Assembly (NCBI GenBank): GCA_037954325.1
Contig: JBBMNZ010000001.1
Coordinates: 8,776,874-8,840,873, forward strand
DNA: 64,000 bases
Source of the DNA: Fistularia commersonii
Taxonomy: Eukaryota > Chordata > Actinopteri > Syngnathiformes > Fistulariidae
Reading direction: 5' to 3'
Shown here: positions 21,486 through 32,395 of the stretch, in pieces
Numbering within the stretch: the first letter of the stretch is position 1
Layout: each line of letters opens with the position of its first letter
Position numbers and translations under genes: made by a program
Notes under the pieces: model-generated
What the model was told of the DNA's origin: nothing
Database searches by the model: none
What the model saw: only the letters and a program-made list of their open reading frames with translations

Positions 21486-21843
21486 TAGAAGACTATCGGC
21501 CAGAATAAAAGGAAAGGTGTACAAGACAGTGGTGAGACCAGCGATGATGTATGGACTAGAAACTGTTCCAATGACCGAAAGACAGCAGACAGAACTAGAG
21601 GTTGCAGAGATGAAGATGTTGAGGTTCTCTTTGGGAGTGACCAGGATGGATAGGATCAGGAATGAGTCTATCAGAGGGACGGCACATGTTCGATGTTTTG
21701 GAGAGAAGGTCAGAGAAGCCAGACTGAGATGGTTCGGTCATGTGCAGAGAAGAGATAGTGAATATATTGGTAGACGGATGCTGGAATTGGAGCGCCAGGC
21801 AATAGGTCTCGAGGAAGACCAAAGAGAAGATTTATGGACGTAG
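21424..21843 (+). pseudogene. RTE polymerase C-terminal domain
   Basis: A 139-codon frame in a shifted register continuing the polymerase: RVQAGWNGWRKVSGVLCDRR, KVYKTVVRPAMMYGLE, VTRMDRIRNESIRGT and RWFGHVQRRDSEYIGRR. It is shortened at the end because LERQAIGLEEDQRED replaces the register seen in other copies, pointing to a second small indel near 21.79 kb. Function in RTE elements is not well defined; probably RNA or DNA binding. Confidence 0.85.
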
Positions 21844-21968
21844 TGAGAGAGGATATGAAGGTAGCTGGTGTGAGAGAGGAAGATACAGAGAATAGGGTTA
21901 GATGGAAAAGGTTGACTCGCTGTGGTGACCCCTGACGGGAAAAGCCGGAAGAAGAAGAAGAAGAAGAG

Positions 21969-22480
21969 AATTATATTCCAGATTTTCTTCAATCCGAACA
22001 CAAGCACACGTGCCTCTCCCTAATAGTGTTGGGATCCGGGATTATGAGTGTGTACAGTTCCTTTCACCTCTCAGTTCTCGCAGGTCGCCAGGGGGTTTCA
22101 TAGAGCAGCAGCCCTGCAGGAGGGTGGACTTTAACGGGTGTGCAGTGCACAACGAGAGATCATCAAGTCTCATCAGTCTGAGGTTAAGAGGAGCCTGTTG
22201 CCAGCCCTTCAGTGCCAGAGTGTTAACCTACAGTGGTTACCTCTACCAGTGTCCTGGACCTAATCTTGTGCCTCATTCTCCTGGATTCCATTCGTCCCTC
22301 CCTGGCGGATCTTCATCTCCACATTCCTGAGACCCCCACAACTCCAGAAACAACCCAGATCCAGCACAATCATCCATTCATTTCTATGTAATAAATTCCT
22401 TAAGACTCCTTAGCACCTCCGAGTGTTTTGCATTTGGGTCAGGTATTTGCAAAATCCATGACAAATAGGATGGAGATAAG
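21969..22480 (+). other. LTR-like or other repeat fragment
   Basis: No coding content. GTGTTTTGCATTTGGGTCAGG and CCATGACAAA near 22425-22465 resemble the 3' edge of fish LTR-type repeats; ATGTAATAAATTCC near 22395 offers a polyadenylation signal. No matching second LTR is in the window. Could be a solo LTR; boundaries not determined. Confidence 0.35.
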
Positions 22481-22499
22481 ATGATTACCTGAACCAAAT

Positions 22500-23690
22500 C
22501 TTATTTAATGAGGGAAAGTATAAAACCCATTGCCGCTCTCATCACTATCCTCTTGCAATGGAAGGCAAAAACTGTCCTAGAAGTATAGAAAAAGTGACTG
22601 GAATAAAAAGTGGCCATGCTAAAAGCAATGAAAAAAGTAATCTTCTCTGAGACTTATTAGCAGGTTAATCCAACACCTGGCTGTCTAATGGTTAGACAGA
22701 GACCTGGAGAGGCCTACATGCCACAGTGAAATTTGTTGGAAGATGGGTGATCTGGAGATGCTTCAGCAAGGCTGGGTTTGGGCAGATAAGTCTTTGAAGG
22801 GTGCATAAACCAAGCAATGGTAATCCCAGGAGAAAACTTGCAGCCTTCTTTTGTGATACTTTTCCCCTTCTCTTGATTTTTTTTCTACCAGAACATTACT
22901 CCATGCCACAAAAGCTAGCTTGATCAAGGTGTGGATGAAGGACCACCAGGTCAAGACCTTGGCATCACCAGCCCAATATCCTGACTTGAAGTCAATTTAA
23001 ACATCTGGAATGTGATTAAGAGGAAGATGCATGGTCACAGGCCATCAAAGCTGAGCTGCCTAAATTCTTGTGTCAGGAATGGACTAAAGTCACCAAATTT
23101 CAATGTGAAGGAGTGGTGGAAAACACCTACGCAGCCCTGTGTGGCCCTGCACCCCAAGTGCCCACATTCCAAGAGTGTGAAAAACAAGACCTCATAAGGA
23201 AGTAAACCTGACCTTTGGTATAAAGGTATAAAATGAGTGTGCCCCCCTGGCTCTGGGCCAGAACTTCCTCATCTACACATTTGACTGGACATGTCTAAGC
23301 GGGTGTGTAGAGAGAGGGGAACAATCCTCGTGGGATGACACTCATTCTGGCCTGGGAATTCTCGTAAGTGTATTTCTTGACTTTGCAGAAACCATTCTTG
23401 CTTGATTTGTTCTTGATCATTGTGACGTTTTCGAAAATGAAATCTGAACACACCGGGACAACAAAGTCCGGTCCCGTGGCTGGAGCCACAAAAACACACT
23501 GCCTTTTTTAGTATTTTTTCATTTTCTGCAAATGCTCTGACTATTTTCAGATGGAATTTGCGGGTTGTGCTATTAGTTTATACGATAAAACCAAAATGTT
23601 CATTTTACTCAAACATATCCCCATAAAAAGCAAAATTGGAGAAACTGAAAGATTGGCAGTGGTCTCTTAATTGTCTCTAAATACATGCAT
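22500..23690 (+). mobile_element. Tc1-like transposon, decayed and interrupted
   Basis: From 22580 to 23120 the sequence is a heavily mutated Tc1 transposase gene. Landmarks are AGACAGAGACCTGGAGAGGC, GATGCTTCAGCAAGGCTGG, AACATTACTCCATGCCAC and the GGAATGTGATTAAGAGGAAG block downstream of the last catalytic region. From 23495 to 23690 it is the 3' non-coding end, finishing at GCAGTGGTCTCTTAATTG, the reverse complement of the fragment at 18668. Stops and indels are frequent; no frame exceeds about 60 codons. The 23125-23490 stretch does not fit the element and looks inserted. Confidence 0.7.
23125..23490 (+). repeat. LTR-like insert inside the Tc1 copy
   Basis: Foreign to the Tc1 sequence around it. 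One delimitation starts TGTGGCCCTG (23140) and ends GGAGCCACA (23490), giving the inverted ends TGTGGC/GCCACA. A double TATA-like motif GGTATAAAGGTATAAAATG lies at about 23216-23234. AAAACAC occurs on both sides. No coding frame. A solo LTR is possible but unproven. Confidence 0.35.
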
Positions 23691-23699
23691 GTCTGTGTG

Positions 23700-24040
23700 T
23701 GTGCGTGTATGTCCACAAGTTACAAGATATGTGGAACTGCAATAAGAGGCAGAGGTTGCATAGGTTTCATAAACATGTCACGTAGATTACAGAAACTTCC
23801 TGGAAAACCTGCAGCAGCAACCATCTTCTAGATAAGGTCAGTATCAAAGAAAAAGAAATGAACAGAGATCAAAGAGCAGATCACAGGAAAAAAAGATGAG
23901 CAGATGCTTTACTGAATAGATGCACACAGAGAACAATAAATCAACATTTAACTCCCTAACTGTGGCAGCCTAAATGGTGAAAGCAAGACAGGCTTTTAAA
24001 ATCACATATATTCAGTCATTCTTAACCTTTTTTGGTGTTT
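23700..24040. other. Intron-like gap
   Basis: No coding frame or repeat recognised apart from a short GTGTGTGTGCGTGT patch at its left edge. Confidence 0.5.
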
Positions 24041-24208
24041 GTTTCATTCAAATTCAAATTCCTTTTCTTCTTATTTGTCCCCTCGGGGCAAAGGATGCCC
24101 CCAGGATCTCACAAACAAGATAAAGTTGTCTTCGCTTTGACTTCATCTCTACTGCAGCTAGTATATCGTTTCTCCAGTTTTCTCTGTCTCGTTATCTGAA
24201 CTATGTTA

Positions 24209-24232
24209 GTTAGTTAGTTAGTTAGTTAGTCC
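24209..24232. repeat. (TTAG)6 microsatellite
   Basis: Six TTAG units at the end of the LINE coding region; on the LINE sense strand it reads ACTA/CTAA repeats, a tail-like array. Confidence 0.9.
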
Positions 24233-24751
24233 TCTTGCACAAGATGCGTAGAGCCAACCTTGGCTACCAGGTTTCTCCATCCGGGTCTTTCGTTGGCAAG
24301 TTGCCGTGCCTGTGCAAGGGCTCACACCGCAGGCCCTGAGGTCCTGGGCCACAACATCAAGCCAGCGGGTGCGGGGGGCACCTCTGGGTCTTCTCCATCC
24401 GGCTAGCTGGGGATTAAAGGCCAAGATGGTGCTTGTGGAATGTTCGGCAGGCAAGCGGATGATGTGGCCATACCATCGAACTCGCCGCATTGCTGTGAGG
24501 CGAGATGCTGGGGGCTGCTGGGTTCGATCTCTTAGGGTCTTGTTAGTGACATGCTGGGTCTCGCTGATACCTTCTGATGTCCTCAGGGCCCTGGAGTCAA
24601 ATCCATCAAGCCTGGCTGCCAGCGTGTTGTTCAGCGGCCAGGTTTTGGAGCCATAGAGTAGGACAGAGATGACTGAGGCATTGTAGACCCGGAGCTTTGT
24701 CATCCGGGATACGTGCAGGTGGTGCCACGATGGTCTCCACAGGGATTGCAT
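24218..24751 (-). pseudogene. LINE polymerase C-terminal domain
   Basis: A 177-codon frame. LRVYNASVISVLLYGSKTWP is the conserved block after the catalytic core, followed by FDSRALRTSEGISETQHVTN, MRRVRWYGHIIRLPAEHS and GAPRTRWLDVVAQDLRACGV. These blocks are typical of the region downstream of the palm domain in I/Jockey/RTE-like LINEs. It runs directly into the TTAG array. Confidence 0.8.
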
Positions 24752-25197
24752 GACTGGCGCCGCAAGGGCACGGCGCCAGTCAATCTCAACTTTGAGGTCT
24801 CCGGTGTCAGACAGGATCGAGCGAGGTACTTGAAGGTAGAGACAAAGTGGACAGGGCTGCCGTCAAAGAGGAGTGGTGGTGGATCAGGTCCCTCTCCTAT
24901 GTGCATAAGCTTGGTTTTTGGCCAGCTTATCTTCAGGCTGAGTTTCCTGGACTCCTCATCAAAAACATGGAGGGCTTCACGAGGCTGGTCAGCGGTCTCA
25001 CTGAACAGTGTGGTGTCATCCGCGTACTTGAGATCCCTGAGGGTGTAGCTGCCTATGGGGACCCCAGGGATCCGCTCAGAGACTTTTGTCATCAGATGGT
25101 CAATGACACAATTAAAAAGTTCTGGCGCGGCGACACAGCCCTGCCTCACCCCGCTGTTGATGGGAAACCACTCAGAGTCCCGGCCATTCACATGCAC
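24700..25197 (-). pseudogene. LINE reverse transcriptase, palm region
   Basis: A 165-codon frame with GVRQGCVAAPELFNCVIDHL (motif B) and LRDLKYADDTTLFSE (motif C, YADD intact), followed by LKISWPKTKLMHIG and VSTFKYLARSCL, where the usual FKYLGS now reads FKYLARS. Upstream it overlaps the preceding frame by a shift near 25.2 kb. Confidence 0.85.
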
Positions 25198-25264
25198 ACA
25201 GTTTCGGCCCCTTGGTAGAGCTGCCTAAAGAGTGCGGTTATTTTGGTCGGGACTCTGAGGGATG

Positions 25265-25747
25265 TCAGGATATTCCAGAGAGAGCTGTGGTCCACCGTGT
25301 CGAAGGCTGCTTTTGGTTGATGAAGGCGATGTAGAGGTGCCGGTCCTTCCTGAACTCCCGGGCCTTTTCAATTATGAGCCGGAGGGCAGAGATGTGATCT
25401 GTGGTGGACCGATTGGTCATGAAGCCGGCTTGCTGTTGGTGGCGTCTGCTTCGGGTTGCAGGTAGAGCACGGGTTAGTAGGATGCGGGTGAATAGTTTTC
25501 TGGGGATGGAGAGGAAGGTGATTCCTCTGTGGTTACTGCAGGTCAGCTGATCGCCCTTATGCTTCCAGAAGGGAAGTATAATGCCCCGCCTCCAGTCATC
25601 AAGCAGCGACTCAGTGACCCACACATGGTTGATAATTTGTGTGAGCCAAAGGAGGATGTTGTTACCTCCGGCCTTCAGCATCTCAGCTGTGATGGAACAT
25701 AGGCCAGGGGCTTTGCCGTTTTTGAGCTTTAACAAGGCTGCCTTCAC
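25265..25747 (-). pseudogene. LINE reverse transcriptase, finger region
   Basis: A 160-codon frame: LLKLKNGKAPGLCSITAEML, LDDWRRGIILPFWKHKGDQ, CSNHRGITFLSIPRKLFTRI and QAGFMTNRSTTDHISALRLI. HLYIAFINQKQPSTRW follows, where motif A (normally FVD(L/F)KKAFD) has lost its aspartates (FIN/QP). The element is therefore catalytically damaged as well as frameshifted. Confidence 0.85.
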
Positions 25748-25913
25748 TTCGGCTGGGGTGACCGGGGAGATGAGACAGTCTGGGTTATTGTTGGGGTGGG
25801 TGGTGGAGGTGGGGGCTTCTGGTAGGGGAGGATGGTTTAGGAGCTCACTGAAGTGCTCCTTCCAGCGACTGAGGCAGTCAGCTTCAGTGGATAGGACGTT
25901 TCCGGCTGCATCC

Positions 25914-26640
25914 TTAACCAGGAAGCAGTGCTTGCGGGGGCCTGCTTTCCCTTGGCAGATTGAAAAGCTGCCGCAGGTTGTTGTTTTTGGAGGCTGACTC
26001 CATGGTCATCGCCTGGTCTCTCCAGTAGGTTTCCCTGTCTTGACGGATGGAAATGTTCCGTTGGCTGTTGAGGTGCCGGTACAGGACCATGTCCCCACGC
26101 AGTCGAGCAGCTCGTCGGCTGTTAATGATGTCCAACGTAGCTTGGGAAATCCAGGGCTTCTTGGGGGCTGGTCTTGTTCGCCCGGCAACTCCCTTCGAAG
26201 CAATGATCACCTTGCTTTTAAAGTGAGGCCAGTCCTGGGACATCCCGCTGGTGAGGGCGCTAAATTGGTTAGCGATGCAACAGCTATAGTGCTCCATGAT
26301 GGCAGGGTCTAAGAGACGGGAAGAGTCCAGCTTGGGGGAGGCATTGGCTGAGGCCCCAGCCTTGAGCTTTAGCCGCAGGTCGACTATCAGCATGCGATGG
26401 TCGGTGTTGCCAAGCTGTGGGCCTCTGAAGACACGGCAGTTGGTAACCGATGTCTTACAGCGGCGGGAGATGAGGATGTGGTCTATGGCTTTTTTTGTCT
26501 TCCCGTCCGGGCTGTACCAGGTCCAGTGGTGGATTCGTTTTCGGGGGAACCAAGAGTCAGCGATGCAGAGGTTGGTGGCTCTGCAGAGGTTAAGTAACAG
26601 TTGGCTGTTGTCGTTGGTGGTGGTATCCCTGAGCTATGTA
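25914..26640 (-). pseudogene. LINE endonuclease C-terminus and linker
   Basis: From 26640 the minus strand reads NLCRATNLCIADSWFPRK, then HHWTWYSPDGKTKKAIDHIL and RGPQLGNTDHRMLIVDLRLK. This is the end of an APE-type endonuclease, with the conserved ID and DH pairs. The linker (LKAGASANASPKLDSSRLLD onward) continues to RESRPPQALLPG in the 26393-25914 frame. The N-terminal endonuclease half is absent; truncation is at about 26640. Confidence 0.8.
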
Positions 26641-26659
26641 GATTCAATCTAACACAATA

Positions 26660-27415
26660 GCTGTGCCTTTAAAAAGGGTAAAAGGTAAAACAATCTTTAG
26701 TATGTTTGCTTATTGAAACTATTTAATTCTGACAACACAGTTTTAACAGTATCCACCAATCAAAAAATTAAATCTAAATGTGCCAATGGACCCTTGTCCC
26801 ATTCACAGTTCAGTCTGACCGAGAAAGCTGGAAAGAATTGAGCCAGGGATGACATATTAAGAAGAAAGCTAAATGTGCAATTCGTACGATGGCATCAAAG
26901 ACCTCTTTAACTATGGTCTATTTGGGGGACAAGAGAATAACATGAATGGTGGAGACAAGTGTGAAACATGTTTGTTTGTTTTTCACTGACAATTTGTTTG
27001 AGACTGGCATGTAAAAAAAGGTGCAAAATCTTGGCAGTGACAACACTGTGCATCATATTCGATTTCACAAAGTGTAAAACTTTTTTTCATCTCCTCAGAT
27101 TAGAATGGATTTTCCATACAATTTCAATAATTTGATTTGAGAAATCAATGATTGATTTATCTGCAATCAACTGACAATCAGTCCAGGGTGTACCCATCCT
27201 CTCACCCAGTGACAGCTGGGATAGGTGCCAACATCCCTGCGACCCTAAGCATAGGATAAGTGGTAGACGGTGGATGGATTTCGTTGGCAGTCAATTTATT
27301 AATTTATTTATTAACATATTTTTTTTTTATTTTATATATATTTTTCTGAGATACCTTTTTCAGTTTTTACTCCCTTGAACTACTACAATTTATTTTGTTT
27401 TCAGTTGTAGTGGTA
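26660..27415. other. Intron-like gap with a SINE-like tail fragment
   Basis: No coding signal. At about 27182-27283, GTCCAGGGTGTACCCATCCT, then CAGTGACAGCTGGGATAGG and GATAAGTGGTAGACGGTGG form a 3'-end fragment of the SINE-like family described at 27420. TAGATTCAATCTAACACAAT near 26638 recurs with small changes near 30132. Confidence 0.5.
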
Positions 27416-27419
27416 TGAA

Positions 27420-27695
27420 ACATGGGCAGCATGGTGGTGCAATGGTTAGTGCTTTGGCGTCACAGGACGAAGGACCCCGAGTCGACAACGGAACCTTTCT
27501 GTGTTGCGTGTTCCGTGTCTGTGTGGGTTTTCCTCCATACAGCAAAATTGGGAAAATTGCCCCGAGTGAGTGTGCGAAAGTTGTCTGTATGTGGCCGTGC
27601 CCACCTCTCACCCAATGACAGCTGGGATAGGCTCCAGCATTCCCCGCGACCCTGAGTGTACAGTAGGATAAGTGACAGAAGATTGGTGGATGGTA
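27420..27695 (+). repeat. tRNA-SINE-like interspersed repeat
   Basis: The head GGCAGCATGGTGGTGCAATG, then GTTAGTGCTTTGGCGTCACA, resembles a tRNA-type A-box region. The middle GTGTCTGTGTGGGTTTTCCTCC-like stretch and the tail CCAATGACAGCTGGGATAGG, CTCCAGCATTCC, GGATAAGTGACAGAAG and GATGG form a known common fish repeat layout. Tail-only copies are at about 27182-27283 and 45250-45345. No coding function. Confidence 0.65.
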
Positions 27696-27699
27696 TGAT

Positions 27700-29061
27700 G
27701 CATTGTCAGATTTTAAGCAGAAGAAATTGCAAGGCAGGATGGAGCTATTACAGGGTAGTGAAAGAAAATTTCAAAACTTAAGTGTTATTAAGCTGTTATT
27801 CAAGTGATATTGAAAAGAAATTACTGCATGAGTTGGACAATCATTTTTTACCTTCTTTGATGAAAACCTAGCAACTGAAGAGACATGGATGAGTTAAATG
27901 AGCGGGCATGCAAGACTCCACATGGAATGTTTTTGAGTCATTGGAATGCTACAGAAATGTACAGAAATGTAATTTGCTTATGATTTGAAACAAGGCCACA
28001 TGGTTGCATTAGTGAAAGAGATGCAGTAAGACACAATAAGATTAGAAACATAATTCTATTTAGAAAGGGATGATACAGTTCTACATAGTTTCATTACAAA
28101 TTATAAAACTGATGTTCCATACAGAGTTCATAGCTATTGCAAATCTTAAATTCTTGTGTCTAATGTTTACAATCATTTTTCCCATTCATTTGCATGTCCA
28201 ATCTGGGCCAGTGTGTTCTTTTGTACCCTCATCATGATATATGCTGGTATAATTACCAGGCTGTAAATATTCTAAGTGGCAGACACCAATATAATGATAT
28301 TCTGATCAAAATTGTAGCAGAAAGAATATTGGGAATGCGTGGTATGGGCAAGTATAAGTTCAAGTGCAGTCAGTGAACAGTAGTTCGAGAGGGTCTGTAT
28401 TAGCATGAGCAGGAAACATTCATTACTCTGCTTGTTCATCCACCCTTTCCTTTAACCTCATCACCAACTCTTCTTTTATCTGAGCCAAATGCTAATTCAG
28501 ACAGAAGGCTCTTTGAAATTGAAATGATGTGAAAATAGAGTTGCAGTGGCAAATGAGCTGTTTTTGCTGGTCCCATCTGGGCCAAGCAAACCCTTTGAAT
28601 GAGCGTCTCCCCGAGCAAAAATGCCCTGTTCTGCTCCACTCTGTCTCTGCTGCTGCCCTCCCCTTTCCAGTGAGCTGTTAAGCTCCCAGAAGAGCAGAGA
28701 TCAGGAATGATCTGATTAGGATGGAGTTTATGTCAGATCTGCACACACCCTTGAATATATATAAATAGCCACAATTTTGCATACCAGCGTGAATCAAGCT
28801 GATCCTTCCATAGAGATTACATCCTGAAATGAAAATATGAGTTATGAAAGGAACAGCTTCTTGGGTGTTTGTGTCTTTGGCTTGGGTGACAGCTGTCTTT
28901 GACAGGCTTTGATTATTGAAAGGGTGCCATGTGCCATGAATACAAAGTTCTAAAATCACAGAGCCTTGATTAATTTTACTCAGATTTTTTTTTGAAGATT
29001 TGAGTTTAGAGGTAAGAATCACAGATTTTCGCAAATTCAGTGTCTATTTCTCTTGTTTGGC

Positions 29062-29066
<5 letters not shown>
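27700..29066. other. Intron-like gap, nothing recognised
   Basis: AT-rich unique-looking sequence. No domain, terminal repeats or tandem arrays seen on either strand. Confidence 0.5.
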
Positions 29067-29116
<50 letters not shown>

Positions 29117-29172
29117 ACACACACACACATCACGGACGCACTCATGCACACACATACACACACACACAAAAT
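29067..29172. repeat. (AC)n microsatellite, compound
   Basis: About 50 bp of pure AC units, then interrupted ACAC runs to 29168. The interruptions include ACCACAC and ATCACGGACGC. Confidence 0.95.
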
Positions 29173-29800
29173 AAGACGAACCTGTTGGTAATTTTATGTG
29201 TCTGATAAGTCTGGTACTCTTCTTGCTGTAGCACCAAGGATAATATTTTACATGACTGTATAATATTTTAAGCTTTTAAATGTAGCAGTTCATCTCCTTC
29301 AGCTTGAGTCAAGTTAATGCCACATTTCAGTTCAAATACATTTTGATGTGAACCTCCCGCATTTACTCCTATGTATTTCAGTGTTCCAAGTTCATCATGA
29401 TTGCAGCTGTTTTAGTATCTGGTGCTCAATATTAATTGTCTTCAATCTGGCATAGGTTTTGAGGAACGCTGAAGAAAGTCAACACCAGTATAGTAGTTAT
29501 AATCCAAATCAATGTTTTGTGGTATCATTGAAATGTGACGGTGTTGACAAACTGTGGAGTCCACAATTACTGTTTTTGACCTAAATTTAATACAGTTAGC
29601 TGTGATATAGAAAACTGCCTGTCTTGTATCTAGATATTACAATTTGTTTGTGCTCTATATCTTTACAATGGCTAGAATGTCTTGACTGATAATTTACCTT
29701 TTTCAGTCATCTGTAACTTTTCAACCAAGACAAGCAAGCGGGTGGTTCTTATTAAAAGGAAAAAAGGCCTTATTTAGTCACATTCTGTAGCAGCACAAGA
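29173..29800. other. Intron-like gap, nothing recognised
   Basis: AT-rich, no coding signal or recognisable repeat. Confidence 0.5.
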
Positions 29801-29805
29801 TCGGC

Positions 29806-29990
29806 AAAATTTGACCTCTGCATTAAACCCTTAATGGATGAACAATGAACAGTTGGCAGAAACTTAGCAGTGCCTCAAGAGCAGTTAGTGTCAAGCTGAG
29901 CAACAATTCAACAGAGCTCAACATTTGAACCAGGAATTTTTTTTTATGAGATGACTGCTCTAATCACTTGACCCATGGTTTGTATTTCAG
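29806..29990 (-). repeat. SINE-like interspersed repeat, copy 2
   Basis: In reverse orientation it matches the 10.7-kb and 41.7-kb copies: CATTAAACCCTTAATGGATG, GAACAATGAACAGTTGGCAG and TGAGCAACAATTC. It is more diverged than the others. Confidence 0.45.
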
Positions 29991-29999
29991 ATTTTTCAT

Positions 30000-31370
30000 C
30001 ACCGTCTCTCTGTAAGTGCAATTTCATTCCGTGGCCGTGAAATAGTAGTATTGTTAAAAAGTAATTGAAAAAAATGAATGATATACTTGATTGATAAAAC
30101 CCTGTCATAAAAGTAGCATTCCTCCATTCAATAGATTCAATCTACACCATAGCTAAAAACAAAACAAAACATGACAGTTAACAGAGTTGAATGGACACCA
30201 TGGGTCACTTGTGATTAAACTGAAATTATGTGGGAAAGGATAAGTTTTGAAAGGAGATTCTTATGAAAATCAAGTGATCAGCGAAATCACAATGGCAATT
30301 ATAATATCATCTACTTAAATTATGTATAACTGTGTACGTCGCTTTATTGGCTGTGATTATACCATTGTTATTTTACCAAACTGAACATTTTATGATTTAT
30401 TTTGGTTGATATACTTGTCAAGCTGAAAACAACACCATATGACCCCCACAAAAAACAGACACACACAGAGGCTACTTTTTGTTTGAACCTGATTCATAAT
30501 GTTACTCTGCATACTGACTGGCTGTTTTCATTTCTTCACATTTCTATTGTCTCTGTAAAAAAAAAAAAAAAAGCTGATCAACAACATCAAAATCAGATCA
30601 GATGAGATTTATGTGACCATGTGATCCAAAAACCCTGCATTCTGCAGTGCAGTTTCAAGAAGAATTTGTTTCAAACAAACAAACCATCTCTGTCAGTCGG
30701 TGAATGGATGCAAGGCAGCAGGTTTTTGACCCAGCCTTGCCTGCTGCCTCTGGCGTCCCTTTCTGGCACTTTGCCTTGTATGTAAATACTTCTCAGGCTT
30801 AACGGACAATTCATTTAATAATCAGATCACCACTATTAATGATATATGGAACCCTTCCTGTAACTGGGAAGTGGAGTGGTCGGGGCCGAGCGGTTTGGAG
30901 CTGAAGACCTGCCAGGAAAGAAGGAAGGAAGGGATGGATGGATGGATGGATGGAAACGAGCTGCCTTCGACACACACAGATGTGCATTACCCGGGATCCC
31001 AACACCTCGTGGATGAGCTGGACTTATGTCAATTACAAAGTGCTAATTAGATACACTTGAACACTTCCACTTGACATTCCTTTTAGATATGTCCTGTCAG
31101 AACAGAAGAGTCGGCCCCTTGGATGTTTGGATAATAGGAAGATTTTAATTTTTTCTCTATAAGAAAAGATGCCAATTTGTTGTATTTGTATTATTTGTGC
31201 ACGTTCCATTGAATGGACTTAAGTGAAAGTAAGTGCAATAATGTTCATATTATCTTGCAAAACTGATATAGAGGCTGCTCATTAAGTTGCAGAAATAGAA
31301 CATGTTTAAATTTATATTTTTTCACAATGTAATGTTCCTGATTTTCAAGCGTTCAACAAAAGATGCAAGC
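30000..31370. other. Intron-like gap with a short GGAT array
   Basis: Mostly AT-rich unique-looking sequence. (GGAT)n occupies about 30928-30953 and a 16-A run occurs near 30558. No gene seen. Confidence 0.5.
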
Positions 31371-31377
31371 TGGAAGA

Positions 31378-32392
31378 CAGTGGTGGGGTGTCAGCTCTGA
31401 GCCGTTTTTCTTTTCCAGTGGTGTTGGACAGGTTAACAGATACCTAAATAACGGAACACAGTCTCAAGAAAAAGGTATTTATTTAAAAATGTATTTAAAA
31501 ATATCAATTGTCTCCCTGAGACAAGCCAAGATAAATGGGTTGCGTCAGGATTGCGTCAGGAAGGGCATTCGGTGTAAAACGTTTGCCAAAACCAAACATG
31601 CAAATCAAATTATTATAGTATTATCATGGCACTGACAAGAAGAGAAATGGAGTAGGAGTCATCTTGAAGGAGGAGTTTGTTAGGAATGTTCTGGAGGTGA
31701 AAAGAATGTCAGATCAACTTATGTGTCTGAAATTGGAAATTGAAGGTGTGATGCTCAATGTTGTTAGTAGCTATGCCCCGCAGGTGGGATGCGAGTTTGA
31801 GGAGAAGGGGAAGTTCTAGAGTGAGCTAGATGAAGTGATGCAGAACATCCCCAGAAATGAGAGAGTGGTAATTGGTGCAGACTTCAATGGGTGTTGGTGA
31901 CGGGAATAGAGGGGATGAAGAAGTGATGGGTAGATTTGGTATATAGGATAGGAATGCAGAGGGACAGATGGTGGTAGATTTTGCAAAAAGGATGGAATGG
32001 CTGTAGTGAGCTATTTTTTCCAGAAAAGACAGGAACATAGGGTAACTTATAAGAGCGGAGGTAGGAGCACGCAGGTACACTACATCTTGTATAGACGAGG
32101 TAACCTGAAAGAGATCAGTGACTGCAAAGTAGTTGTAGGTGAGAGTGTAGCAGACAGCATAGGATGGTGTTTTTTAGGATGACTCTGGTGACAAGGAAGA
32201 TAAAGAGGACAAAGGCAGAGCAGAGGATAAAGTGGTTGGAGCTGAAAAGAGAGGAGTGTTTTATGATTTTCAGGGGGGAGTTAAAGGCTCTGGGTGGTCA
32301 GGGAGAGCCTCCAGATGATTGGACAACCACAGCTAATGGTATCAGGGAGACAAATATTCGATGTGTCATCTGGAAGTAGTTAAGGAGACTCC
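31378..32392 (+). mobile_element. Rearranged RTE LINE fragments
   Basis: A short polymerase motif-B piece (GGTGTCAGCTCTGAGCCG, about 31385-31445) precedes a separate copy starting near 31515 in the leader (GCGTCAGGAAGGGCATTCGG). An internal deletion near 31606 removes the N-terminal endonuclease half. From 31625 to 32300 the endonuclease continues with stops (for example TAG in the KFWNE region near 31818) and small indels. The copy ends near 32378 at GTGTCATCTGGAAG, before the polymerase, where Rex3 sequence follows. No GAA tail, so the 3' part was lost after insertion. Confidence 0.8.
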
Positions 32393-32395
32393 TCT

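Larger units (their letters stand above)
18862..21968 (+). mobile_element. Near-full-length RTE-clade LINE
   Basis: The best copy of the family that recurs through the window. It starts within the leader (GTGCCGGTCCCAAGCCCGG), encodes endonuclease then reverse transcriptase, and ends GGTGACCCCTGACGGG followed by (GAA)n. A few tens of bases of the 5' leader present at 63.9 kb are missing. The coding region is interrupted by a frameshift around 19.95-20.0 kb, a TAG at 20400-20402 and a frameshift near 21.42-21.48 kb. AATTATA occurs just after the tail (21969) and about 15 bp before the 5' end, a weak candidate target duplication. Confidence 0.92.
24046..26642 (-). mobile_element. 5'-truncated non-LTR retrotransposon with ACTA-repeat region
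   Basis: Minus-strand LINE. From 26640 downward it reads the C-terminal half of the endonuclease, a linker, reverse transcriptase and a C-terminal domain, in broken frames. The 5' half of the endonuclease is missing, as in ordinary 5' truncation. At 24209-24232 the + strand has (TTAG)6. Beyond it, 24208-24046 still looks element-like and ends GGAATTTGAATTTGAATGAA in minus orientation, which could be the real tail or a second element. It is a different family from the RTE and Rex3 copies. Clade not resolved. Confidence 0.8.

Noticed and set aside
26638..30155. Shared motif TAGATTCAATCTA near 26638 and 30132 as a new repeat family
   Set aside because: Only about 22 bases match and nothing extends on either side; chance or a very short footprint cannot be separated.
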